Shown: positions 6,500-14,767, counted from the stretch's first letter. The stretch is 14,805 bases of DNA from Methylocapsa sp. (GCA_003162995.1 PLUZ01000150.1:441-15245); one strand, 5' to 3'. Notes: generated from the letters alone by a model not told the origin. Numbers and translations: made by a program.

Positions 6500-7690
6500 T
6501 CACCAAACGCTCCGGTGCTGACGGCGTCCGCAAACGAGACCAAGATAGACCACGAGCAGCCCCGCGATGGAGAAGAAAAACCCATTCGGAGAAATGAGAT
6601 CCATGCCGAGGCCAGCGATTGGCGGGCCGCCCAGCATGCCGAGCGAGTAGAGCATGACAAAGGCCGCATTGGCGCTCGCCAAGTCCGGCCCGCTATAGCG
6701 CGAGCCAAGATGCGCGAGCCCGACGGCGTAGAGACTGCCAACGATGCCGCCCCAAATGACGAGCAAGCCGCAAAAGAGAGGAAAATGCGACGTCCCCGTA
6801 ACGGCCAGGGCGATGGCCCCGCAAAGCCCAAGAATTGCAAGAGATAATAATAATTTGCTTCTATCCATCTGGTCCGAGGCAAAGCCAACCGGAAATTGAA
6901 AGATAACATTGCCAAGCGCGAATAAGGTCACGAACAAGGCTCCGGTTTCCGGACTAAGCCCAGTGCGAAGGGCATAGACTGGCAAGAGGCCGAGACTCGC
7001 CGCTTCGATCGCGCCATACAGCAATCCGGCGAGGGTAGCGATGGGAATGCTGGTGAGAAAGCTAAGAACCGGGACCGGCGGCGCGCTCTTGCTCTCAGGT
7101 ACTTTGCCACTCCAAAGGACAATCGGCAAGGCCGCGAGCGCGATAAGAGCCGTGGCAACGATGAAAGGCGCCGCACCTGCGGTGCCGACGAAGCCAAGAA
7201 TCCCCGGGCCAACGGCAAAGCCTCCGGCGAGACTGGTCATGTAAAACCCCAGGACGAAGCCGCGCTGCCGTGGCGGAGCGATGGCATTGATCCAATATTC
7301 GCTCGTGACGAAGAGCACGCTGAGGGCGGCGCTGAACACCGCGCGAATGGCAAGCCAGGCCCAGTAATCATTGGTCAAGGCAAAGCTTAGGAGACTGAGG
7401 CAGCTCGTGAGAAGCGCTATGAAAAGCAATGGCTTAACGCTCATCCGGCGCACCAGCGCCGGAACGAAGGCGGCACCGGCGAGGATCGCAAAGCCGCCCG
7501 CGGTGGGGTTTAAACCGATCGCCCGGGCGCTGAATCCTTGTTCGCCAAGGCGCAGCGCGATGAGCGTCATGGTCAGCGAAAGACCGACGCCCACGATCGT
7601 TACGGTGGCGATTGCCGAGACGAGGGCCAGGATGATCTGGCGGCCGTCGAGAGCGAGCTCCTGCTCGTCCTGTTGGAAGTTGACCGTCAA
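6500..7690 (-). CDS. MFS transporter, YcaD-like
   Basis: A 396-residue polytopic inner-membrane protein with about 12 hydrophobic helices, the usual major facilitator size. The segment EYWINAIAPPRQRGFVLGFY (131-150) after helix 4 resembles the ExWLN...RG signature of the YcaD-like MFS branch. GFASDQMDR (269-277) between helices 8 and 9 is the C-half copy of the MFS loop motif, while the N-half copy (VRRMSVKPL) is degenerate. The substrate cannot be read from sequence. No ATG is available near the N-terminus. TTG at 7690 is the best start, with AGAGG about 11 nt upstream, giving MTVNFQQDEQ and a ~17-residue cytoplasmic lead-in before helix 1. It lies upstream of ubiE in the same direction and is divergent from trpA. 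Nothing ties it to quinone synthesis beyond position. Confidence 0.85.
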   Translation of the reverse strand: MTVNFQQDEQELALDGRQIILALVSAIATVTIVGVGLSLTMTLIALRLGEQGFSARAIGLNPTAGGFAILAGAAFVPALVRRMSVKPLLFIALLTSCLSLLSFALTNDYWAWLAIRAVFSAALSVLFVTSEYWINAIAPPRQRGFVLGFYMTSLAGGFAVGPGILGFVGTAGAAPFIVATALIALAALPIVLWSGKVPESKSAPPVPVLSFLTSIPIATLAGLLYGAIEAASLGLLPVYALRTGLSPETGALFVTLFALGNVIFQFPVGFASDQMDRSKLLLSLAILGLCGAIALAVTGTSHFPLFCGLLVIWGGIVGSLYAVGLAHLGSRYSGPDLASANAAFVMLYSLGMLGGPPIAGLGMDLISPNGFFFSIAGLLVVYLGLVCGRRQHRSVW

Positions 7691-7956
7691 TCGAGTTCTG
7701 ACCTCTGGGCTGAAATATTCCGCGATGGCGTCCGGATTTGTAATTCTTGTTCAAATTGGCTGTCGTGAGACTACCTTGGCCGTCCCGCTATCATCTTTAA
7801 GCGCCGTGGTCCATCGCCCCAGGATCACAGTATTTGCTTGCGCATCATTCCTTATCCCTTGCTCGTCGCGTGCAGCTCCGCAATCGATGATCGCCGGCGG
7901 GCGGTCCATTCAAGCGCGGCAAACCCCGTCGTGAGCCTTCCACCGCGTGCGCCCCC

Positions 7957-7980
7957 ATGCTAGAGCGGTTGCCCGCGTAG
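7957..7980 (+). CDS. Possible 7-codon leader ORF before trpA
   Basis: ATG-CTA-GAG-CGG-TTG-CCC-GCG-TAG encodes MLERLPA. Its stop codon is the first three bases of the terminator stem at 7978, so a ribosome finishing here would cover the stem. It contains no Trp codon and no clear ribosome binding site, so it is not a classical trp leader peptide. It may be chance. Confidence 0.2.
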   Translation: MLERLPA

Positions 7981-8005
7981 GGCCTGAGGCCCTATTTTTC
8001 TTTTT
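7978..8005 (+). terminator. Intrinsic-terminator hairpin in the trpA leader
   Basis: TAGGGCC-TGA-GGCCCTA is a perfect 7-bp stem with a 3-nt loop, followed at once by TTTTTCTTTTT (7995-8005). This is a textbook rho-independent terminator for plus-strand transcription. It ends 18 nt before the trpA ATG. No plus-strand gene lies upstream within the window, so it either attenuates trpA-accD-folC transcription or is what remains at the end of a lost upstream gene. Confidence 0.75.
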
Positions 8006-8023
8006 CCCGGCCCGAAAATTCTC

Positions 8024-8857
8024 ATGCCGACACGTATCGATCGCCGTTTTGAAGATCTGGCGCGGCAAAACCGCGCTGCGCTTGTGACCTTTGTGATGGC
8101 GGGCGATCCGGATCTTGAGACTTGCCTCGCTATCTTAAAGGCGCTGCCGGAGGCGGGCGCGGATGTGATCGAGCTCGGCATGCCTTTTACCGATCCCATG
8201 GCAGATGGGCCGGCGATCCAGGCGGCGGGGCTGCGCGCGCTTGCGGCCGGAACGACTCTTGCTAAAACGCTGGCGCTCACAGCCGATTTCCGTAAAGGCG
8301 ATTCCACGACGCCGATCGTTCTCATGGGCTATTACAACCCGGTCTATGTGTATGGCGTCGAGCCTTTTCTGCGCGACGCGAAGGCCGCCGGCGTGGATGG
8401 CTTGATCATCGTCGATCTGCCGCCCGAGGAGGATTCCGAGCTCTGCCTGCCCGCTCTTGCGGCGGGGCTCAATTTCATCCGCCTCGCGACACCGACGACG
8501 GACGACGCCCGGCTGCCAGCCGTTCTCGCCCATACTTCGGGCTTTGTCTATTACGTCTCGATCACGGGCATTACCGGAGCCGCCGCCCCGGAACCTGCCA
8601 AAGTTGCCTCGGCGGTGGGCCGCATCAAAGCGCATACGAAATTGCCGGTCGCGGTCGGCTTTGGCGTGAAAAACGCCGGAAGCGCTGCCGCAATCGCTGC
8701 ACACGCCAATGGGGTGGTGGTCGGCTCGGCGATCGTCGAAGCCTTGCGCGCCTCGCTCGATAGGCATGGCAAGGCGACAGAGAAAAGCGTAGAAGCGGTG
8801 GTTGGTCTCGTCGCCGATATCGCCAAGGGCGTGCAGTCGGCGGCCAGCCCGGGCTGA
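8024..8857 (+). CDS. trpA: Tryptophan synthase alpha subunit
   Basis: TrpA cleaves indole-3-glycerol phosphate to indole and glyceraldehyde 3-phosphate and channels indole to TrpB in the alpha2-beta2 complex. The 277-residue TIM barrel has both catalytic acids: Glu50 in [12 protein letters not shown] and Asp61 in MADGPAIQ (E. coli Glu49 and Asp60). It also has [11 protein letters not shown] (101-111), VDLPPEE (130-136), SITGITG (179-185) and the phosphate-binding loops GFGV (212-215) and GSAIVE (234-239). The length is normal. The ATG at 8024 gives the expected N-terminus, but no Shine-Dalgarno is visible in the 18 nt after the terminator's T-run. accD starts 55 nt downstream. In many Hyphomicrobiales trpF-trpB precede trpA; here a divergent transporter gene does. 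Confidence 0.96.
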   Translation: MPTRIDRRFEDLARQNRAALVTFVMAGDPDLETCLAILKALPEAGADVIELGMPFTDPMADGPAIQAAGLRALAAGTTLAKTLALTADFRKGDSTTPIVLMGYYNPVYVYGVEPFLRDAKAAGVDGLIIVDLPPEEDSELCLPALAAGLNFIRLATPTTDDARLPAVLAHTSGFVYYVSITGITGAAAPEPAKVASAVGRIKAHTKLPVAVGFGVKNAGSAAAIAAHANGVVVGSAIVEALRASLDRHGKATEKSVEAVVGLVADIAKGVQSAASPG

Positions 8858-8881
8858 TAGCCCGCGAAACAAACGCAATGG

Positions 8882-8923
8882 CAAAACTGGATAGCCCAAA
8901 ACTGGATAGAAGATGAACTGGAT
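8882..8923 (+). repeat. Short tandem repeat in front of accD
   Basis: CAAAACTGGATAG occurs at 8882-8894 and 8897-8909 (period 15). A partial third copy, AACTGGAT, occurs at 8916-8923 inside the first codons of accD. It looks like a slippage duplication of the accD 5' end. The second copy provides the only purine-rich tract (GGATAGAAG) ahead of the accD ATG, so the duplication may have shaped its ribosome binding site. Confidence 0.6.
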
Positions 8924-9782
8924 CGCCAATGTCGTCCCGCCGAAGGTCAGGTCTCTGCTGCGCCGCGAGACTCCCGAAAACCTTTGGGTCAAATGCCCTG
9001 AGTCCGGCGAACTTGTCTTTCACAAGGATCTCGAAGCAAATCTCTTCGTCGTGCCGGGCTCCGGCTATCACATGCGGCTCTCCTCCAAGGCGAGACTCGA
9101 CAATCTTTTCGATGGCGCGTTCTATGAAGAAATCGCGACGCCGGAGGTGCCGCTGGACCCCTTAAAATTCCGCGATGTGAAACGCTACACCGACCGGCTC
9201 AAGGAATACCGCCTGAAAACCGGCGCCTCTGACGCGGTGAAGCTCGCCTTTGGCAAATTGCAGAGCATGGATATTGTTGCCGCGGTGCAGGATTTCGATT
9301 TTCTGGGCGGCTCGCTCGGCATGGCGGCGGGCGAGGCCATCATCACGGGCATGACGGCGGCGATCGAGCGCCACACGCCATTCATCATCTTTACCGCCTC
9401 GGGAGGCGCGCGGATGCAAGAAGGCATTTTCTCGCTGATGCAGATGCCGCGCACGACGATCGCCGTGCAACGTCTGCGCGACGCCAAGCTTCCCTATATT
9501 GTCGTCCTGACCAATCCGACGACCGGCGGTGTCACCGCCTCCTATGCCATGCTCGGTGACATCCATATCGCCGAACCTGGTGCTGTTATCGGTTTTGCCG
9601 GCCCACGGGTGATCGAACAAACGATACGCGAACGCCTGCCAGAGGGCTTTCAGCGCGCCGAATATCTCGAGGCGCATGGCATGATCGACATGGTGGTCAA
9701 ACGGCAGGACATGCGCGCAACGCTCGCCCGCCTTTGCGCGCTTATGACCCGGACCCAGCCCATCGAGCAAGCGGCCGCCTGA
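8913..9782 (+). CDS. accD: Acetyl-CoA carboxylase carboxyltransferase subunit beta
   Basis: AccD pairs with AccA in the carboxyltransferase half-reaction that moves CO2 from biotin to acetyl-CoA, giving malonyl-CoA for fatty acid synthesis. The 289-residue protein has the crotonase-type core: [12 protein letters not shown] (131-142), [12 protein letters not shown] (160-171), [16 protein letters not shown] (197-212) and [12 protein letters not shown] (222-233). The N-terminal zinc ribbon is recognisable in [12 protein letters not shown]...[11 protein letters not shown], but only Cys28 of the four cysteines remains. The others are Ser31, Val47 and Ser50. As I recall, other rhizobial AccD proteins show the same loss, so this is probably a lineage trait and not a defect. 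The ATG at 8913 follows GGATAGAAG. folC begins 20 nt downstream. Pairing with accD-folC is a widespread gene order. Confidence 0.96.
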   Translation: MNWIANVVPPKVRSLLRRETPENLWVKCPESGELVFHKDLEANLFVVPGSGYHMRLSSKARLDNLFDGAFYEEIATPEVPLDPLKFRDVKRYTDRLKEYRLKTGASDAVKLAFGKLQSMDIVAAVQDFDFLGGSLGMAAGEAIITGMTAAIERHTPFIIFTASGGARMQEGIFSLMQMPRTTIAVQRLRDAKLPYIVVLTNPTTGGVTASYAMLGDIHIAEPGAVIGFAGPRVIEQTIRERLPEGFQRAEYLEAHGMIDMVVKRQDMRATLARLCALMTRTQPIEQAAA

Positions 9783-9802
9783 GGCTGGCAAACAAGGGCA
9801 AC

Positions 9803-11119
9803 ATGGATTCGCTCGACGCGCTCCTCTCCCGCCTTTTCACTCTGCATCGCAAGACGATCGAACTCTCGCTCGGCAGGATCGAGCGGTTGCTCGCCGCGCT
9901 TGGATCGCCGGAATCGCGGCTGCCGCCGATCGTTCATGTCGCAGGAACGAATGGCAAGGGTTCGACGATTGCTTTTATGCGAGCCATTCTGGAAGCGGCG
10001 GGAAAGCGCGTCCATGTCTATACCTCGCCGCATCTGGTGCGCTTTCATGAACGTATCAGGCTCGGTGCGGAAGACGGCGGCAAGCTCGTCGGCGACGCCG
10101 AGCTTTTTGCGGCCTTGACCGCATGCGAAAAGGCCAACGACGGTCAACCGATCACCTTCTTCGAAGTCACCACCGCGGCGGCGTTCAAGCTTTTCAGCGA
10201 GCATCCCGCCGATTATTTGCTGCTGGAAGTCGGTCTCGGCGGAAGGTTCGATGCAACCAATGTCATCGCGCGGCCATGTGCCACGGTCATCACGCCGGTC
10301 TCGATCGATCATCCTGAGTTCCTTGGCGCGACGGTCGATAAAATCGCTTACGAGAAGGCTGGAATCCTCAAACCTGGCGTGCTCGCTATTGTGAGTGCCC
10401 AGGAAGACGCCGCCATGGCTGTGATCGATCGCGAAGCGAGGCGCTTGGGTGCGCCGGTCATCGCCGGGGGGCGTGATTACAACGTCTGGGAAGAAAATGG
10501 CCGTCTTGTCTTCGAGGACAAACGCGGCCTGCTCGATCTGCCGCCGCCGCGTCTCATCGGCCGCCATCAGCATCAAAATGCAGCGACCGCAATTGCCGCG
10601 TTGCGCGCCATCGAACCACATCTCGCGGCATCCGCCTTCGAAGAAGGTTTGGTGCGCGCGGAGTGGCCCGCCCGCTTGCAAAATCTCGCCAAGGGCCATG
10701 TGGCGGCGCTCGCCCCGGCTGGCGCGGAGATCTGGCTCGATGGCGGCCACAATGAGGACGCCGGCCACGCGCTCGCGCAATCTATGGCGGAGCTGGAAGA
10801 CAAGACGCAGCGGCCGCTCGTCATCATCTGCGGCTCGCTTGCATCCAAGGATACAGGCGGATTTCTCCGTGCCTTCAAAGGCCTCGCCCAAGAGGTCGTC
10901 GCCGTGCCAGTGAATGCCGATCAATATGCAAAGCCTGCCGCCGAGGTTGCAGCGGCTGCCGCCGCGAATGGGCTCCCCGCAGCGGCCTGCGGAAGCATCA
11001 AGTCGGCGCTTGCATTTCTCGCCGCGCGAGAATGGGCGGCGCCGCCGCGCATCTTGATCGCGGGCAGCCTCTATCTTGCCGGAGAGGTTCTGGCGCTGAA
11101 CGGCACGCCACCGGAATAG
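9803..11119 (+). CDS. folC: Bifunctional dihydrofolate synthase / folylpolyglutamate synthase
   Basis: FolC adds the first glutamate to dihydropteroate to give dihydrofolate, then extends the glutamate tail of reduced folates, using ATP. The 438-residue protein has the Mur-ligase-type P-loop VAGTNGKGST (46-55), then YTSPHLVRFHERI, EVGLGGRFDATNVI, and the family signature SIDHPEFLG...IAYEKAGILKPG. The C-terminal domain contains WLDGGHNEDAGHAL. I chose ATG at 9803 because AAGGG lies 5-6 nt upstream and MDSLDALLSRLFTLH matches the usual N-terminus. The same frame is open to 9734, but that part lies inside accD. It is the last gene of the rightward trpA-accD-folC run and converges with glcB across a palindromic repeat. 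Confidence 0.95.
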   Translation: MDSLDALLSRLFTLHRKTIELSLGRIERLLAALGSPESRLPPIVHVAGTNGKGSTIAFMRAILEAAGKRVHVYTSPHLVRFHERIRLGAEDGGKLVGDAELFAALTACEKANDGQPITFFEVTTAAAFKLFSEHPADYLLLEVGLGGRFDATNVIARPCATVITPVSIDHPEFLGATVDKIAYEKAGILKPGVLAIVSAQEDAAMAVIDREARRLGAPVIAGGRDYNVWEENGRLVFEDKRGLLDLPPPRLIGRHQHQNAATAIAALRAIEPHLAASAFEEGLVRAEWPARLQNLAKGHVAALAPAGAEIWLDGGHNEDAGHALAQSMAELEDKTQRPLVIICGSLASKDTGGFLRAFKGLAQEVVAVPVNADQYAKPAAEVAAAAAANGLPAAACGSIKSALAFLAAREWAAPPRILIAGSLYLAGEVLALNGTPPE

Positions 11120-11135
11120 CGGTCTCTCTTATCCG

Positions 11136-11185
11136 CTAGAGCATGTCCCGAAATAGTTGCTCGACTTTTCCGGGACATGCTCTAG
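11136..11185. repeat. 15-bp palindromic intergenic repeat / bidirectional stem-loop
   Basis: CTAGAGCATGTCCCG (11136-11150) and CGGGACATGCTCTAG (11171-11185) are perfect inverted copies around a 20-nt loop. The stem can lengthen imperfectly into AAA/TTT. It lies 16 nt past the folC stop, between convergent folC and glcB, and the glcB stop codon (11182-11184) is part of its right arm. The word CTAGAGCATGTCCCG has the form of the dispersed palindromes I recall from rhizobial genomes. It can fold on either transcript and could stop or protect both 3' ends. A GCTAGAGC word recurs at 7959-7966 before trpA. Confidence 0.7.
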
Positions 11186-13353
11186 AGGGCGGCGGCCTTC
11201 ACCTCGCGCCGGCGCGCGTGAAGTATCCACTCCGTGTAGCCATTTGGCTGCGCGCGCCCCTTGAAGATCAAATCCGACGCCGCTTGAAAAGCGAGGCCAT
11301 CGAAGCCAGGCGCCATCGGCCGGTAGAGCGGATCGCCAGCATTCTGCCGGTCGACGACGGACGCCATCTTTTGCAGCGTTTCCGTCACCTGCTCGGGCGT
11401 GACAATCTCATGGTAAAGCCAATTGGCGATATGCTGGCTTGAAATACGCAAGGTGGCGCGATCTTCCATAAGGCCAATATCATGAATATCCGGCACTTTG
11501 GAACAGCCGACGCCTTGATCGATCCAACGCACGACGTAGCCTAAAATCCCCTGACAATTGTTGTCGAGCTCGGCTTGAATATCGGCCGGCACCCAGTTTG
11601 CACGGCACACTGGAATGGCAAGGAGGTCGGATAGATGCGGCGGACTGCGCCTTGCGAGTTCCTTCCACCGGCTCGCGACATCGACCTTATGATAATGCAC
11701 CGCATGTAAGGTCGCGGCGGTCGGTGACGGCACCCAGGCTGTATTCGCCCCGGCAAGCGGATGCGCGATCTTTTGCGCGAGCATGTCGGCCATGCGGTCC
11801 GGGGCGGCCCACATGCCCTTGCCGATCTGAGCCCGCCCCGGCAAACCGCAGGCAATGCCAACGTCGACATTGGCATTCTCGTAAGCCGCGATCCAATCCG
11901 TGTTCTTCATGTCGTTCTTGCGAACCATCGCGCCGGCTTCCATCGAGGTATGAATCTCGTCGCCCGTACGGTCAAGGAAGCCGGTATTGATAAAAAACAC
12001 GCGATCGGCCACCGCTGCTATGCAAGCCTTAAGATTGACGGAGGTGCGCCGCTCCTCGTCCATGATGCCCATCTTGATCGTGTGCCGGGCCAACCCCAGC
12101 ATATCCTCCACGCCGGCGAACAGCGCATTGGCGAGCGCGACTTCGTCCGGCCCGTGCATTTTCGGCTTGACGATGTAGATCGAACCGTGACGGCTGTTGC
12201 GCGGACCCGAAACACGCTTGAGATCGTGGCTTGCGATCAACGCGGTGACCGCGGCATCCAGAATGGTTTCGGGGATTTGATCGCCCGACTTGTCGAGTAC
12301 CGCATCGGTTTCGATGTGATGGCCGACGTTGCGCACCAGCAAAAGGCTGCGCCCGTGCAAGGTCATCGGCGTGCCGTCCCGGCCGATATAGCTGTGATCC
12401 TCAGCAAGCCGCCGCTCAACGAGCAAACCATTCTTTTCAAGATTTGCCGTCAAGCCTCCTTGCATCAGTCCAAGCCAATTGCGATAGACGGTGACCTTGT
12501 CCTGCGCATCGACCGCCGCGACACTGTCCTCAAGATCGACGATCGTGCTGAGAGCGGCTTCAAGGATTACGTCGGCCACGCCCGCCTTGCTCTCGGCTCC
12601 GACGAGGCTGTTATGATCGATTTCGACCTCAATATGCAGGCCATGGTGGCGCAGCAGAATGACAAAGGAGTCGAGCGATTTCTTCCGATATCCGGCGAAC
12701 CGGCCAGGATGGCGCAAGCGCGTTTCCAGCCCGTTTTCGAGGGTCGCCACGAGTTCGCCGCCAGAGACTTTATAGGCGGTCACCGCCTTGTGGCTGCCCT
12801 TCGCCAGCGGAACCACGTCGTCGAGAAACGCGCGGACCCAGTCGATGACCTTGGCACCACGCACTTTGTTGTAGCCTCTCCCGCGCTCCGCTCCATCGGT
12901 CTCGGGAATGGCGTCGGTGCCGTAAAGCGCATCATAGAGGCTGCCCCAGCGCGCATTTGCCGCATTGAGCGCGTAGCGGGCATTCGACGCAGGCACGACG
13001 AGCTGCGGTCCCGCCACCCTCGCGATCTCCAGGACATTTTCGGTGCGGATGGTAAAATCGGGCGGCTCCGGAACGATGTAGCCGATCTCGCGTAAAAATT
13101 TCGCATAGCCCGCAGGGTTAAAGGGCATGGTACCCGTGACATGATGATATTCGTCGATCTTTTCCTGCAGCTCTTTGCGAAATCGCAAGTGGTCGCGAAT
13201 ACGCGGCGCGAATGCATCGATAAGCCCTGCGAGTCCGTTCCAAAATTGGCCAGCGGCGATCTCCGTTCCGGGCAAGACTTCATCGCGTATGAAGTCGTGC
13301 AGAACGGCCGCAACGCTGATTTCGCCAATTTTCTCGTAAGCCATCATGTTCAT
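11182..13353 (-). CDS. glcB: Malate synthase G
   Basis: Malate synthase G condenses glyoxylate with acetyl-CoA to malate and CoA, completing the glyoxylate shunt or glycolate use in the cytoplasm. The 723-residue length equals that of the E. coli enzyme. Key residues are present: Arg341 in LLVRNVGHH (glyoxylate and base region), [11 protein letters not shown] (272-282), the Mg-binding Glu in [14 protein letters not shown] (429-442) and Asp461 in [12 protein letters not shown]. The catalytic-base aspartate is Asp631 in [11 protein letters not shown], and the oxidation-prone Cys617 is in GVGCSKVPD. Isoform G is also shown by the long insert domain (~130-250). Three ATGs lie at 13353, 13347 and 13344. 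GGGTGG is only 2 nt before the first and about 8 nt before the second, so translation may begin at 13347. No isocitrate lyase is in the window. The gene stands alone, and its stop codon lies in the intergenic repeat. Confidence 0.96.
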   Translation of the reverse strand: MNMMAYEKIGEISVAAVLHDFIRDEVLPGTEIAAGQFWNGLAGLIDAFAPRIRDHLRFRKELQEKIDEYHHVTGTMPFNPAGYAKFLREIGYIVPEPPDFTIRTENVLEIARVAGPQLVVPASNARYALNAANARWGSLYDALYGTDAIPETDGAERGRGYNKVRGAKVIDWVRAFLDDVVPLAKGSHKAVTAYKVSGGELVATLENGLETRLRHPGRFAGYRKKSLDSFVILLRHHGLHIEVEIDHNSLVGAESKAGVADVILEAALSTIVDLEDSVAAVDAQDKVTVYRNWLGLMQGGLTANLEKNGLLVERRLAEDHSYIGRDGTPMTLHGRSLLLVRNVGHHIETDAVLDKSGDQIPETILDAAVTALIASHDLKRVSGPRNSRHGSIYIVKPKMHGPDEVALANALFAGVEDMLGLARHTIKMGIMDEERRTSVNLKACIAAVADRVFFINTGFLDRTGDEIHTSMEAGAMVRKNDMKNTDWIAAYENANVDVGIACGLPGRAQIGKGMWAAPDRMADMLAQKIAHPLAGANTAWVPSPTAATLHAVHYHKVDVASRWKELARRSPPHLSDLLAIPVCRANWVPADIQAELDNNCQGILGYVVRWIDQGVGCSKVPDIHDIGLMEDRATLRISSQHIANWLYHEIVTPEQVTETLQKMASVVDRQNAGDPLYRPMAPGFDGLAFQAASDLIFKGRAQPNGYTEWILHARRREVKAAAL

Positions 13354-13711
13354 GCCACCCAGTTCTGGCCTTGTTGGGATGAATCATACCAGCACGGCTA
13401 TGCCTATGGCGCCACAGAATCACCGCCACCTGGGCGACCGGCAAGCGCTTGTCGAAGTGTGCCAAGGTGCGCAACGCAACGGTCGCAGCCCACAATCGGC
13501 TCCGCTTGGAAGTGGCCCTTTGCCCTCGCTCTTTTTCAGACGCGGCGAACACGCCAGCACACATCCAGCCGGAGCAGCATTTCACGGCTGCTGCCTACGC
13601 AGTACTTAAAACTTGCGCCAAAAGATTAGCATAAATGACATTGGCACATGAGCTGCCACGCCAATGGTTCCAATTGTCCCTATGAGGCTTCCGCCAACCG
13701 GTCAAGGCAGC
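13354..13711. other. Intergenic region between the methyltransferase gene and glcB
   Basis: About 360 bases with no convincing gene. A minus-strand frame (13280-13585) and two plus-strand frames are open, but they have arginine- and histidine-rich, non-protein-like translations and overlap the glcB start. This stretch should hold the glcB promoter and leader, and a stem-loop after the methyltransferase. I could not identify a clear sigma-70 promoter. Confidence 0.45.
13639..13666 (-). terminator. Stem-loop downstream of the methyltransferase gene
   Basis: CATTGGC (13639-13645) and GCCAATG (13660-13666) pair over 7 bp. An alternative stem, TGGCA (13642-13646) with TGCCA (13654-13658), is nested within. 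It begins 46 nt past the methyltransferase stop and on the minus strand is followed by TCATTTATG, a poor U tract. It may be a weak terminator. The same bases on the plus strand resemble a -24/-12 promoter, discussed separately. Confidence 0.35.
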
Positions 13712-14482
13712 TCAGAGGCGTTCGCGAATCTTGCGGATGACCGCTTTTGTCAAGATCGAGGGTATTCGCACGAGCACTTCCGCCGCTTCCCGCCCCGTAT
13801 GAGGTTTGGTTGCCAAACGATCAATCATCACCGGATCGACACGATTGAGTTCATAGGGGCCTGCGACCGGAGCGCAGCCTGGAGGACATTTGCCGGGGAG
13901 GCAAAATACCAGAATGTTTTGGCGGTACCACCATTCGACCCGGCGGTCCCCAAAGATCGCCGGACGGATGCAATCCAAAGCGATGTAGCCGTGCTCTGCG
14001 AATAATTTGGCCCAGTAGGATTGCCACTGCTCGTTCACATGCTCCGTCCCGCCTTGGAGGGGTATGGCGGCGGAGAAAAGAACTACGGGAGCCGCCTTGA
14101 CCAGAGCGGCGACGAAGGATTTTGCCCGGTCCTCCGGCAAGTGCTCCGCCACTTCCAGCGAGCAAGCAAGATCAAAGCCGCGGCCAAGGTCGCTCACGTT
14201 TCGAAGGTCGATCGGCCGGAAACGATCGGCCGGAATTTTCAACAAATGCCGCGCAACATAATCGCCGTCCACGCCAAGATAGTCGGCTACGCCGTTCCGT
14301 TCGAATTCCTTGAGCCAGCCGCCAACACCGCAGCCGAAATCCACGACCGAATGGCATGGGAACAGTGACAGAACAATCGGAACGACGATTTGCGCCGAGC
14401 TAACCGATCCATCCTGTTGGCCCTGATAGAAGGACTCATCGTAAGGTATCTGGGTGCCGGTGTCTCGTGGCATCAAACTCAT
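13712..14482 (-). CDS. Class I SAM-dependent methyltransferase, substrate unknown
   Basis: A 256-residue soluble protein with a Rossmann-type methyltransferase core. Motif I is VVDFGCGVGGW (46-56). An acidic residue ends strand 2 (GVDGD, 70-74), IDLR (91-94) precedes the strand-4 motif DLACSLEVAEHLPE (104-117), and GGTEHVNEQWQSYWAKLF (144-161) follows. This pattern fits the Methyltransf_23-like group, members of which are often found with glycan or small-molecule modification genes. The C-terminal ~60 residues (Pro/Cys-rich, then basic helices ending VIRKIRERL) are unusual and may bind a partner. The ATG at 14482 has AAAGG 6 nt upstream. No glycosyltransferase, transporter or other partner gene is adjacent, so the substrate cannot be inferred. 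It appears monocistronic. Confidence 0.8.
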   Translation of the reverse strand: MSLMPRDTGTQIPYDESFYQGQQDGSVSSAQIVVPIVLSLFPCHSVVDFGCGVGGWLKEFERNGVADYLGVDGDYVARHLLKIPADRFRPIDLRNVSDLGRGFDLACSLEVAEHLPEDRAKSFVAALVKAAPVVLFSAAIPLQGGTEHVNEQWQSYWAKLFAEHGYIALDCIRPAIFGDRRVEWWYRQNILVFCLPGKCPPGCAPVAGPYELNRVDPVMIDRLATKPHTGREAAEVLVRIPSILTKAVIRKIRERL

Positions 14483-14767
14483 GGTAAGCCTTTCCCATCG
14501 TCATTGATTTAAGGAACGGTCAAATGTTCTGAAGGCAGTTTACCAGTTCCCAACCTTCATTCCAAGACAACACAGGGGTAAGGTTAAAGGAAGCAAGAAC
14601 GCCAAACAAAAGGCTCTTGCCAAGACTTGGATCGAAAGCGTCGAGCCAGCTCCGCTTCGATGCGGCATGCTCCAACTCTTCGATTTTGAGCTACGTCCTT
14701 ATCAAATATGTGATTCCACGTGAAGGGCACTTGCTCTCGACCATGATCGCTTCAAGAGGAATCGCGC
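14483..14767. other. Intergenic region upstream of the methyltransferase gene
   Basis: About 285 bases, lower in GC than the core genes. On the minus strand a 48-codon frame (14584-14730, GTG start) has a plausible protein look (VPFTWNHIFDKDVAQNRR, then IEAELARRFRSKSWQEP). It has no binding site and stays open upstream without an ATG, so it may be a gene remnant. Otherwise this should hold the methyltransferase promoter. An inverted repeat GACCATG (14739-14745) / CATGGTC (14767-14773) spans the start of the possible gene at the right edge. Confidence 0.4.

Larger units (their letters stand above)
7691..8023. promoter_or_regulatory. Divergent intergenic region, MFS gene / trpA
   Basis: About 330 bases separate the two divergent genes and must carry both promoters, though I could not pick out convincing -35/-10 boxes. 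The minus-strand MFS frame stays open for some 60 bases upstream of its TTG but holds no ATG, GTG or TTG there. The right end contains a seven-codon ORF and a terminator-like hairpin directly before trpA. No trpB or trpF remnant is recognisable. Confidence 0.5.

Noticed and set aside
7860..7934. Trp-rich leader peptide for classical trp attenuation
   Set aside because: The available short plus-strand frames before trpA contain no TGG codons, so ribosome stalling at Trp codons is not supported.
9650..10924. 424-codon minus-strand open frame
   Set aside because: Antisense to the accD end and folC; no recognisable domain, and a shadow-type composition.
11761..13095. 444-codon plus-strand open frame
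   Set aside because: Antisense to glcB, which is full length with all catalytic residues. The frame is His/Arg/Asp-rich in the way mirror frames usually are.
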